Shown here in pieces: positions 46,462 to 53,899 of a stretch of 64,000 nt of DNA. The DNA comes from Nocardioides psychrotolerans (GTDB taxonomy: Bacteria > Actinomycetota > Actinomycetes > Propionibacteriales > Nocardioidaceae): assembly GCF_900113685.1 (NCBI RefSeq), contig NZ_FOQG01000007.1, positions 179,525 to 243,524 of the forward strand, read 5' to 3'. Below the pieces are notes generated by a model, which saw nothing but the letters and a program-made list of their open reading frames with translations, was not told the origin of the DNA and made no database searches. The number at the start of each line of letters is the position of its first letter. Position 1 is the stretch's first letter. The position numbers were made by a program, and so were the translations under genes.

Positions 46462-47412
46462 GTGAACGACGTCGATCAGCAGCGCCTGATGATCAAGGTG
46501 GCGCGGCTCTACCACACCCACGGCGTGCGCCAGACCGACATCGCCCAGCGGCTGCAGATCTCGCAGTCCCGCGTCTCGCGGCTCCTCACCCAGGCCGAGG
46601 AAGCTGCGGTCGTGCGCACCGTGGTGGCCGTTCCGCTGCACATCCACGCCGACCTCGAGGACGCGATCGAGGGGCGGTACCCGGTCAGCGAGGTGCACGT
46701 CGTCGACGCCGTCAGCGCCGCCGAGGACGAGCTCGGGCGCGACCTGGCGCACGCGATGGCCGCACTGCTGCAGGACGTCACGTTTGCGGCCCCCGTCATC
46801 GGCTTCACGTCCTGGAGCCGAACGCTGCGGATGGTGGTCGAGGCCCTGCAGACGCTGCGCACGCAGACCGAGCAGGTGGTGGAGATGCTCGGCGACCTCG
46901 GCCCCCCGGAGCTGCAGCACGACGCCGCCCGGTCCACGCAACGACTGGCGTCGCTCGTCGGCGGGCAGCCGGTCTTCCTGCGCACCCCGGGCGTGGTGCC
47001 CGATTCCAGCCTGCGGGAGCTGGTCATCGAGCGCGATCTCTACGTGCGCCAGGCGTTGGAGCAGCTGGACCAGCTCGACCTCGCTCTCGTGGGCATCGGC
47101 GCGTGCGAGGTCGACCCCGCGCTGCGCTCGGGCGACAACTTCTTCACCAACGAGCAGTTCGAGCAGATGCGCAGCCGCGGTGCGGTGGGCGAGGTCTGCC
47201 TGCACTTCCTCGACGCCGAGGGCGGGGCCGTCGAGGGTGGGCTCGACGACCTGGTCGTCGGGGTGACTCGCGAGCAGCTGCGCTCGGCCGGCCGCCGATG
47301 GGCCGTGGCCGGCGGCGCACGCAAGCACGAGGCCGTGAAAGCGGCACTCCTCGGCGGGTACGTCGACACCCTGGTCACCGACTCCGAGACTGCGGCCTAC
47401 CTGGTCAGCTGA
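46462..47412 (+). CDS. SorC-family sugar-binding transcriptional regulator 1
   Basis: A 316-residue regulator of the SorC/DeoR type (the family of EryD and CggR). The N-terminal HTH reads VARLYHTHGVRQTDIAQRLQ then ISQSRVSRLLTQAEE. The C-terminal sugar-phosphate-binding domain includes VIGFTSWSRTLRMVVEAL, DNFFTNEQFEQMRSRGAVGE and VAGGARKHEAVKAALLGGYV. The GTG start at 46462 has AAGGA upstream. It is divergent from glpD1-glpK-lipA and overlaps the convergent glpD2 gene by 16 bp. A paralogue lies at 53.9 kb. Confidence 0.88.
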   Translation: MNDVDQQRLMIKVARLYHTHGVRQTDIAQRLQISQSRVSRLLTQAEEAAVVRTVVAVPLHIHADLEDAIEGRYPVSEVHVVDAVSAAEDELGRDLAHAMAALLQDVTFAAPVIGFTSWSRTLRMVVEALQTLRTQTEQVVEMLGDLGPPELQHDAARSTQRLASLVGGQPVFLRTPGVVPDSSLRELVIERDLYVRQALEQLDQLDLALVGIGACEVDPALRSGDNFFTNEQFEQMRSRGAVGEVCLHFLDAEGGAVEGGLDDLVVGVTREQLRSAGRRWAVAGGARKHEAVKAALLGGYVDTLVTDSETAAYLVS

Positions 47413-49160
47413 CCCGACCCTCCGGCGCCTTCCGCGCGAGACGTACGCCGGACCGTCGTGGCCGCCCGCCGCGACGCGGCGGCCCGGGTGTCCTCGAGCT
47501 CCTCCTGCGAAGCGAGCTCGGCGGCCACCCGCGCGAGGTAGAGCGCGACCTCACGCTCGGCGGCACCGTCGTCCCACCCCAGCAGCGGCCCCACGAGGGC
47601 GGCCACGGAGCGCGCCGACTCGCTGCCGCGGTGCGGGGTCTCCACAGAGATGCGGGTGCGCCTGGTCAGGAGGTCGTCCAGATGGAGCGCAGCCTCGTGG
47701 GTGACGGCGTAGCGGATCTCGGCACGCAGGTAGTCGGGGGCGCCGGCCACCGGCTCCAGCAGGCTCGGGTCATCGTCCGCGGCGGCGAGCACCTCGCTCA
47801 CCAGCGTCCCGTAGCGGCCCAGCAGCCGGCGCATCCGAGGCTCGGACACACCCAGCTCGGCGGCCAGGACCCCGCGCCGGTTGTCGGTGGCGACATAGCC
47901 CTCCGCACCGAGGAGCGGCAGCCGGTCGGTCACCGAGCCGGACACCCTCACGTCGAGCTCGCCCACGGCGACGTCGACCGCGTCGCGAGCCATCACGCGG
48001 TAGGTCGTGTACTTGCCACCCGCCACCGACACGAGCCCGGGGGCGGTCCGGGCGACGGCGTGCTCCCGCGACAGCTTGCTGGTCTTGCTCGAGGCGCCGG
48101 CAAGCAGCGGCCGCAGACCGGCGTAGACCCCGATCACGTCGTCGCGGGTCAGCGGGTCGGCGAGGACGTCGTTGACGCGGGCGAGGATGTAGTCGATGTC
48201 GGCGCGACTGGCCGCCGGGTGCTCGCGGTCGAGCGCCCAGTCGGTGTCGGTGGTCCCCACGATCCAGTGGTTGCCCCAGGGGATCACGAACAGCACCGAG
48301 GTGGGGGTGCGCAGGATCAGCCCGGTGTCGAGCCCGATTCGCTCCCGCGCGACGAGGAGATGGACGCCCTTGGAGGCGCGCACCTCGAACGGGCGATCGT
48401 TGCCCGACAGTGCGTGCAGGTCGTCGGTCCAGACGCCGGTGCAGCTGACCACGACCCCGGCGGTGACGTGGCACTCCGCACCGGTGTCGGTGTCGCGGAG
48501 CACCGCGCCGCACACCCGATCGCCGTCGCGCACGAGCTCGACGACCTCGGTCGAGGTGCGCACCACCGCTCCGTGCGCGGCCGCCGTACGAGCCAACATC
48601 ATCGTGTGACGGGCGTCGTCGACCTGGGCGTCGTAGTACTGCACCGCACCCACCAGCGCCGTGTGCTTGAGTCCAGGCGCGAGGGCCCGTGCTCCGCGGC
48701 GGCTGAGGTGGCGGGCCCGGGGCAGCGAGCTACGTCCGCCCAGCCGGTCATAGATCGCGAGCCCAGCGCCGACGTACCAGCGCTCCCAGGCCCGACGGGT
48801 CAAGGGATAGAGGAAGGCGACCGGCGAGACCAGGTGCGGGGCGAGCAGGGTCAGCATCAGCTCACGCTCGCGCAGCGCCTCGCGCACCAGGGCGAGATCG
48901 AGCTGCTCGAGGTAGCGCAGCCCGCCGTGGAAGAGCTTGCTCGACCGCGACGAGGTGCCGCTGGCCAGGTCGCGCGCCTCGACCAGGGCGACGGACAGCC
49001 CGCGCGAGGCGGCGTCGAGGGCAGCTCCGGCGCCGGTGACCCCGCCGCCCACGACGAGCACGTCCACGTGTCCACCGTCCAGGAGCTCCCAGGCAACTCG
49101 GTGCTCGTCGGGTCCCAACCGACCTGGCTGCGGGCGAGAAGGATGATCAGCGCTGGTCAC
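47397..49160 (-). CDS. Glycerol-3-phosphate dehydrogenase-like flavoprotein (GlpD2)
   Basis: A 587-residue paralogue of GlpD1. FAD motif DVLVVGGGVTGAGAALDAAS, then GTSSRSSKLFHGGLRYLEQL and SVAGGKYTTYRVMARDAVDV. A C-terminal DAO_C domain is followed by about 40 arginine/alanine-rich residues. The FAD-contact and substrate blocks are intact and look closer to typical respiratory GlpD of actinobacteria than GlpD1. The GTG start at 49160 overlaps the serine-hydrolase stop by 4 nt, making it the terminal gene of the long block B operon. Confidence 0.87.
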   Translation of the reverse strand: MTSADHPSRPQPGRLGPDEHRVAWELLDGGHVDVLVVGGGVTGAGAALDAASRGLSVALVEARDLASGTSSRSSKLFHGGLRYLEQLDLALVREALRERELMLTLLAPHLVSPVAFLYPLTRRAWERWYVGAGLAIYDRLGGRSSLPRARHLSRRGARALAPGLKHTALVGAVQYYDAQVDDARHTMMLARTAAAHGAVVRTSTEVVELVRDGDRVCGAVLRDTDTGAECHVTAGVVVSCTGVWTDDLHALSGNDRPFEVRASKGVHLLVARERIGLDTGLILRTPTSVLFVIPWGNHWIVGTTDTDWALDREHPAASRADIDYILARVNDVLADPLTRDDVIGVYAGLRPLLAGASSKTSKLSREHAVARTAPGLVSVAGGKYTTYRVMARDAVDVAVGELDVRVSGSVTDRLPLLGAEGYVATDNRRGVLAAELGVSEPRMRRLLGRYGTLVSEVLAAADDDPSLLEPVAGAPDYLRAEIRYAVTHEAALHLDDLLTRRTRISVETPHRGSESARSVAALVGPLLGWDDGAAEREVALYLARVAAELASQEELEDTRAAASRRAATTVRRTSRAEGAGGSGQLTR

Positions 49161-50005
49161 GGGGCCACCCCGGCGATCCCGGAGGGTGCGACGGCGTCGA
49201 GCACCCGGCTGGCCAGCCGGGGCCAGGCCTCGGCAGCCCAGGGTCCGAATGGCTCGGCTCCCGCCGCGACACAGGCCACGCCGGCGACCGGGTCGACCCA
49301 GAGGAAGGCCCCGCTCTGCCCGAAGTGGCCGAAGGTCGTCGGCGACGCTTCGGGTGCGGTCCAGTGAGGGTGCTTGTGGCCGCGCAGCTCGATCCCGAGA
49401 CCCCAGTCGTTGGGCCGCTGCCCGCCGAAGCCCGGCAGCACGCCGCCGAGAGCGGGCAGGGTCGGGCTGGTCACCGCCGCGACGAGACCAGGGTCCAGGA
49501 CTCGCGGAGCGAGCAGCTCACTCGCGAGGCGGGCCAGGTCGCCCACCGGGCCGACCATCCCGTGGGCGGGCGAACCCTCCAAATGACACCCACCCATGCC
49601 GAGCGGGTCGAGGACGGTAGCGGACAGCACGGTGGCGAAGGGCTGGCCCGCGCGTGCTTCGAGGAGCTCAGCCGCCAGCTCGATGCCGCGGTTGGAGTAG
49701 ATCCTCCGGGTGCCCGGCGGAGCCAGGACCCGGTCTTCGTCCATCGACAGCCCCGACGCGTGCGCGAGGAGTATCCGCAACGTCGAGCCTTTGGGTCCGG
49801 CGGGTTCATCGAGGTCGAGCATGCCGGTGCGGGCGGCGTGCACGACGGTGAGCGCGGTGAGCACCTTGGTGACCGAGGCCCACCGATAGGCCTCGTCGAC
49901 ACCGGCCCGGCCCACTACGCCCCCGGGTGCCACCACGGCGATCGCGGCCCGGCCTGGCCACGTGGCCAGCTCAGCGGCCAGCACGCTGCTCAGGTGTGTG
50001 TCCAC
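49157..50005 (-). CDS. Serine hydrolase of the beta-lactamase/class C fold
   Basis: A 282-residue protein with the penicillin-binding/esterase (EstB-like) motifs: SxxK in WASVTKVLTALTVVH, YxN in RRIYSNRGIELAAEL, and a C-terminal HFGQSGAFLWVDP replacing the KTG box. There is no signal peptide, so it is probably cytoplasmic and an esterase, lactonase or amidase rather than a cell-wall enzyme. The GTG start is at 50005, 8 nt after the E2 catalytic gene. Within this locus it may open a lactone or ester intermediate; this is inference. Confidence 0.8.
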   Translation of the reverse strand: MDTHLSSVLAAELATWPGRAAIAVVAPGGVVGRAGVDEAYRWASVTKVLTALTVVHAARTGMLDLDEPAGPKGSTLRILLAHASGLSMDEDRVLAPPGTRRIYSNRGIELAAELLEARAGQPFATVLSATVLDPLGMGGCHLEGSPAHGMVGPVGDLARLASELLAPRVLDPGLVAAVTSPTLPALGGVLPGFGGQRPNDWGLGIELRGHKHPHWTAPEASPTTFGHFGQSGAFLWVDPVAGVACVAAGAEPFGPWAAEAWPRLASRVLDAVAPSGIAGVAP

Positions 50006-50013
50006 GACCGTGG

Positions 50014-50685
50014 TCAGACGCTCTCGAGGTGGGTGCGCAGGGTGCCGAGGAAGGCAGCCCCCGTGGCCCCGTCGACGGCGCGGTGGTCACAGGTCAAGGT
50101 GAGCTGGGCGGTCGGTCGCCAGACCGGGCCGTCGTCCTGCCACACCTGGCGCTGCCGCGTGCTGCCCACGGCGAGGATCGCCACCTGCGGCACGTTCAGG
50201 ATCGCGTCGAAACGGTCGATGCCCATCATGCCCAGGTTGGAGACCGTGAAGGTCCCGCCGGTGACGTCGCTCATCTGGAGTCGTGACTCGCGGGCCCGGG
50301 TGGTGAGGTCACGGCGCGCAGAAGCGATGCCGACCAGGTCGAGCCGGTCGACCTGGGCCACCACCGGCACCATGAGCCCGGCATCGGTGGCGACCGCGAG
50401 GCCGAGGTTGACGCTCTCGAAGGTCGTCACCGCCTCGTCGCCGTAGTGGGCGTTGAGCGCCGGGTGTGCCACCAGGGCGCGGGCACAGGCCTGCAGGAGC
50501 GCGTCGGTGACGGTCGCTCCCTGCACCCGGTCACGCACGCCCAGGGAGGCGGTCATGTCGACCTCGACCTCGAGGTGGAAGACCGGCGCCTCCCAGGCGG
50601 TGATCATTCGGCGCGCGGCCGTTCGCCGGATCCCCTTGAGCGGGGTCGTGACCGAACCCGCCTCGGTCTGCTCGGTCACGGTCAC
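50014..50685 (-). CDS. Stand-alone 2-oxoacid dehydrogenase E2 catalytic domain
   Basis: A 223-residue acyltransferase consisting only of the E2 catalytic domain. TPLKGIRRTAARRMITAWEA opens the domain as in E2 proteins, VNLGLAVATDAGLMVPVV and FTVSNLGMMGIDRFDAILN follow, and the active-site motif is CDHRAVDGATGA, with the catalytic histidine and aspartate. The usual N-terminal lipoyl domain, linker and subunit-binding domain are absent. A separate lipoyl protein is encoded 0.9 kb upstream. The GTG start at 50685 overlaps the aldolase stop by 4 nt, which rules out a longer E2. Confidence 0.87.
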   Translation of the reverse strand: MTVTEQTEAGSVTTPLKGIRRTAARRMITAWEAPVFHLEVEVDMTASLGVRDRVQGATVTDALLQACARALVAHPALNAHYGDEAVTTFESVNLGLAVATDAGLMVPVVAQVDRLDLVGIASARRDLTTRARESRLQMSDVTGGTFTVSNLGMMGIDRFDAILNVPQVAILAVGSTRQRQVWQDDGPVWRPTAQLTLTCDHRAVDGATGAAFLGTLRTHLESV

Positions 50686-51539
50686 GCCAAGACCGTTCGT
50701 CGGGCCCGGCCCGCACAACCGTAGAGGCGCATCTTCTCGACCGTCGCCGCGACCATCCGGTCGCGCCCCTCGGCCATCGCCTCCTCGAGCTGGCGATCGC
50801 CCTGCCGCCACACGTCCTCCATACCCGCGCGGAACGCGTGGCGCAGGTCGGTGTCGGCGTTGAACTTGTGAACACCGGCGGCCATGGCCTCGCGGACCTC
50901 GTGCTCGGGCAGCCCCGACGCACCGTGCAGGACCAGCGGGATGCCGGTCGCTGCCTTGATCTCCTTGATCCGCGCGATGTCGAGGGGCTGCGGATCGGCC
51001 AGCGGTACGCCGTGCACGATCCCGACCGAGATGGCCAGGAAGTCGACCCCGGTCTCGGCCACGAAGCGCTCGGCCTCCGCGACATCGGTGTAGTACGACG
51101 CCCAGTCGACCTTCTCGTCCGCGTCCGGGATCTTGCCGAGCTCGGCCTCCACCGGGATACCGAACTCGTGAGCCACTTCGACCACCTTGCGCGTGGTGCG
51201 GATGTTCTCCTCGAACGGCAGGTGTGCGCCGTCGTACATGATCGAGGTGAAGCCGAGCTTGATCGCCTCGAACACCTCGTCCCACGGCCCGTGGTCGAGG
51301 TGGATGACGTACTCCGCCTCCGACTCCTCAGCGATCCGCCGCGTCATCTCGTAGGCAGCGTGGATGCCGAGGTGCGGCACGATCGCGCGACCCACCTGGA
51401 GGAACACCGGTGATTCCGCCTGCTCGGCGGCACGCACGAGCGCCTCGGTCGTCTCCGGGTTGTGCATGTTGAACGCGCCGACGGCGTAGCCACCGTCGCT
51501 CGCCGCTGCCACGATGTGGCGGGGGTCTACCTGTCCCAT
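50682..51539 (-). CDS. Class II (zinc) fructose-bisphosphate-type aldolase
   Basis: A 285-residue aldolase of the FbaA/GatY/KbaY family. Zinc ligands are the histidines in HLDHG, GIVHG and LVLHGASGLP, with AELGKIPD as the loop containing the conserved glutamate; the phosphate-binding KFNADTD follows. Length and motifs are closest to GatY/KbaY-type aldolases acting on ketose (bis)phosphates. It is placed between the lipoyl-protein and E2-catalytic genes. It would yield DHAP plus an aldehyde. The preferred substrate is unknown. Confidence 0.88.
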   Translation of the reverse strand: MGQVDPRHIVAAASDGGYAVGAFNMHNPETTEALVRAAEQAESPVFLQVGRAIVPHLGIHAAYEMTRRIAEESEAEYVIHLDHGPWDEVFEAIKLGFTSIMYDGAHLPFEENIRTTRKVVEVAHEFGIPVEAELGKIPDADEKVDWASYYTDVAEAERFVAETGVDFLAISVGIVHGVPLADPQPLDIARIKEIKAATGIPLVLHGASGLPEHEVREAMAAGVHKFNADTDLRHAFRAGMEDVWRQGDRQLEEAMAEGRDRMVAATVEKMRLYGCAGRARRTVLA

Positions 51540-51566
51540 GACGGACTCCTCTCTCCGGTCCGCGAC

Positions 51567-51809
51567 TCAGTCGGACTCGATGACGGCCACGACGGTTCGG
51601 ACCTCGACGGTCTCGCCCTCGGGCACGCTGATCTCGATGATCCGGCCGGTGGCGGGAGACTCCAGGGTCTCCTCGACCTTCTCGGCCTCGACCTCCGCCA
51701 ACGGCTCGTCCTCGGTGACGCTGTCGCCGACACCCTTCAGCCAGCTGGTGATGGTGCCTTCGCTCATGCCCATGCCCCACTGCGGGAGCAGAACCTCGAC
51801 CTTCGCCAT
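51567..51809 (-). CDS. Stand-alone lipoyl-domain protein
   Basis: An 80-residue protein that is a single biotinyl/lipoyl domain. The lipoylation lysine is K44 in EVEAEKVEETLESP, at the tip of the beta hairpin, and the preceding PQWGMGMSEGTITSWLKGVG is typical of E2 lipoyl domains (GMxMxEG). Nothing follows the domain; the stop comes at ESD. The ATG at 51809 is preceded by AGGAG. It should carry acyl groups between the E1 pair and the separate E2 acyltransferase. Biotinylation is less likely because the MKM biotin motif is absent. Confidence 0.9.
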   Translation of the reverse strand: MAKVEVLLPQWGMGMSEGTITSWLKGVGDSVTEDEPLAEVEAEKVEETLESPATGRIIEISVPEGETVEVRTVVAVIESD

Positions 51810-51852
51810 GTCGTTCTCCTTCTCGATCGTTGTGCCGTTGTGGTCAGGGGGG

Positions 51853-52872
51853 TCAGGCCTGAGTCATGACCCGCTCGCCCACGACCGTGCGAACGGCGTC
51901 GGCGATGGTGGTGCGGCTCGGGTAGAGCTGCTTCTCCAGCGCAGGGCTGAAGGGGATCTGCGTGTCGGGAGTAGTCACCCGGATGATGGGGGCGCGCAGC
52001 GACTCGAAGGCCTCCTCGGCCACGATCGCCGAGATTTCTGCAGCGGCCGAGCAGGTGCGGTGCGCGGGGTCGGCCACGACCAGACGGCCGGTGCGTTGCA
52101 CCGAGCTGATGATGGTCTCCTTGTCGAGCGGGACCAGCGTACGAGGGTCGATGACCTCAGCGGAGATGCCGCTCAGGGCCAGCTCTTCGGCCGCGGCCAC
52201 AGCCTCGGGCACCGCGCTCGAGATCGCCACGATAGTGACGTCAGTGCCCGGGCGGAGGATGTTGGCGACCCCGAACGGGATGCTGTACTCCTCCTCGGGC
52301 ACCTCGCCCTTGGTGCCCCACAGCGTGCACGCCTCGAAGATCAGCACCGGGTCGTCACTGTCGACCGCCGCCCGCAGCAGCCCCTTGGCGTCGTAAGGCG
52401 TGGAGGGGACCACGATCTTGAGGCCCGGCACGTTCATGAACATGGGGTAGGGCCGGTCGGAGTGGTGGGCGCCGGTGTTGAGCCCGTAGAACATCGCGGA
52501 CCGGAAGACCACGGGCAGCGACGCCTGGCCGCCGAACATGTAGCGGTTCTTGGCGACCTGGTTCACGAACTGGTCCATGGCCATGTAGAGGAAGCTGGAG
52601 TAGGACAGGTCGACGATCGGGCGCAGTCCGGTCATCGCCGCACCGGCAGCAGCACCGACGATGACCTCCTCCGAGATGGGGGTGTTGCGGATCCGGTTTC
52701 TCCCGAACATCTGGAGGAAGTCACCTTCTTCGGCACGCGACTTGCCCGCGCCGCCGGTGGTTCCGTAGACGTTGGCCTCCACGTCCTCACCGATGATGAC
52801 GACGCGCTCGTCGGCCTCCATGGCCTCGCGCTGGGCGGCGCCGATGGCTCCGAGGTAGCTCATGATGGTCAT
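51853..52872 (-). CDS. 2-oxoacid/acetoin dehydrogenase E1 beta subunit
   Basis: A 339-residue E1 beta subunit. IGEDVEANVYGTTGGAG, RIRNTPISEEVIVGAAAGAA (glutamate for thiamine-ring activation), MDQFVNQVAKNRYMFGG and IDPRTLVPLDKETI are the expected blocks. The sequence resembles acetoin dehydrogenase AcoB and branched types rather than the homodimeric pyruvate E1 of actinobacteria. The ATG at 52872 overlaps the alpha-subunit stop by 4 nt. Confidence 0.9.
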   Translation of the reverse strand: MTIMSYLGAIGAAQREAMEADERVVIIGEDVEANVYGTTGGAGKSRAEEGDFLQMFGRNRIRNTPISEEVIVGAAAGAAMTGLRPIVDLSYSSFLYMAMDQFVNQVAKNRYMFGGQASLPVVFRSAMFYGLNTGAHHSDRPYPMFMNVPGLKIVVPSTPYDAKGLLRAAVDSDDPVLIFEACTLWGTKGEVPEEEYSIPFGVANILRPGTDVTIVAISSAVPEAVAAAEELALSGISAEVIDPRTLVPLDKETIISSVQRTGRLVVADPAHRTCSAAAEISAIVAEEAFESLRAPIIRVTTPDTQIPFSPALEKQLYPSRTTIADAVRTVVGERVMTQA

Positions 52873-53858
52873 GCGAGCGCTCCGATCGGGTCGGTGTAGA
52901 GGTCGGCGAACGCGACACTGGGGTGGGGGTAGGGGCTGGCATCGGTGAAGGCGACGGCGTCGTCGACCTCGGTCAGCACGGACGCCTCGAGCTCGTCGAG
53001 CTCGTCGTCCAGGGCGATGCCGTCGGCCACGAGCCGACGGCGGAACAACACGATCGGGTCCCGCTCGAGCCAGCTGCTGCGCTCGTCCGCGTCTCGATAG
53101 TCGGTGCCCAGTCGCAGGCCCTCGGAGTGCTCGTTGAAGCGGTAGGTGACCACTTCGACCAGGCTCGGGCCGTCACCGCGGCGAGCACGTTCGACGGCGC
53201 TGTTGACGGCCTCGTACACCGCCAGGACGTCTTGGCCGTCCTCGACGCGGACGCCCGGCATGCCGAACCCGGCAGCGCGGTCGGCGATGACACCGGAGGT
53301 CACGGTGTGCGCCGGCGTGGACAGCGCGTACTGGTTGTTCTCGCACAGGAAGATCACCGGGAGGTCCCAGACGCCGGCCAGATTCATCGCCTCGTAGAGA
53401 CAGCCCTGGTTGGCGGCACCGTCACCGAAGAAGGCGAGCGACACCTTGCCGTTGCCGAGCACCTTGCTCGACAGCGCGGCGCCGGTGGCGATGGGGATCG
53501 AGGAGCCGACGATCCCGGACTCCCCCAGGCTGCCTACCTTGAAGTCAGCCAGGTGCAGCGAGCCGCCCTTCCCGCCGCACACGCCGGTGGCCTTGCCGAC
53601 CAGCTCCGCCATCAGCGGCCCCAGGGGCGAGCCCTTGCCGATGGGGTGCCCGTGGCTGCGGTGGTTGCCGGTCATGTAGTCGCGGTCGCCCAGCGCCATG
53701 CACGCACCCACGACCTGGGCCTCCTGGCCGATGCTCGTGTGCACCGTGCCTGGGATGTGCCCACGCTTGACCATCTTCGAGGCTCGCTCGTCGAAGCGGC
53801 GGATGCGCAGCATCCTGCGCTGCATCTCGAGCAGTATCTCTGGGGAAAGGTTCATCAT
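52869..53858 (-). CDS. 2-oxoacid/acetoin dehydrogenase E1 alpha subunit
   Basis: An E1 alpha subunit of about 329 residues. The thiamine-diphosphate motif is GDGAANQGCLYEAMNLAGVW then ENN; HIPGTVHTSIGQEAQVVGAC and GVCGGKGGSLHLADFKVGSL are classic E1-alpha blocks. It resembles AcoA. The start could be ATG 53858 or 53855 after GAGGA, or an upstream ATG at 53897 that would translate through a palindrome; 53858 is preferred. There is no E3 (dihydrolipoamide dehydrogenase) gene in the window, so a shared E3 is presumably used. Confidence 0.88.
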   Translation of the reverse strand: MMNLSPEILLEMQRRMLRIRRFDERASKMVKRGHIPGTVHTSIGQEAQVVGACMALGDRDYMTGNHRSHGHPIGKGSPLGPLMAELVGKATGVCGGKGGSLHLADFKVGSLGESGIVGSSIPIATGAALSSKVLGNGKVSLAFFGDGAANQGCLYEAMNLAGVWDLPVIFLCENNQYALSTPAHTVTSGVIADRAAGFGMPGVRVEDGQDVLAVYEAVNSAVERARRGDGPSLVEVVTYRFNEHSEGLRLGTDYRDADERSSWLERDPIVLFRRRLVADGIALDDELDELEASVLTEVDDAVAFTDASPYPHPSVAFADLYTDPIGALA

Positions 53859-53868
53859 TCCTCGTTCC

Positions 53869-53899
53869 GCATGAATATTCGTTGTTTGCATGATCATGC
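53869..53899. promoter_or_regulatory. Palindromic operator-like sites upstream of E1 alpha
   Basis: The perfect 12-bp palindrome GCATGATCATGC lies at 53888-53899 and the 8-bp palindrome GAATATTC at 53873-53880. GCATGA recurs at 53869 and 53888. They sit in the short gap between the second SorC gene and the E1 operon. The elements GAATAT and GCATG also occur in the glpD1 inverted repeat, suggesting a common regulator type. Confidence 0.6.

Noticed and set aside
46317..49367. A 1016-codon plus-strand open frame over the SorC gene and glpD2
   Set aside because: It is an antisense/wrong-frame shadow; composition is Arg/Pro/Gly-rich and both real genes have complete domains.
53859..53897. E1 alpha starting at ATG 53897
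   Set aside because: That start lies inside the perfect GCATGATCATGC palindrome and has no ribosome-binding site; ATG 53858 follows GAGGA and matches E1 alpha starts.
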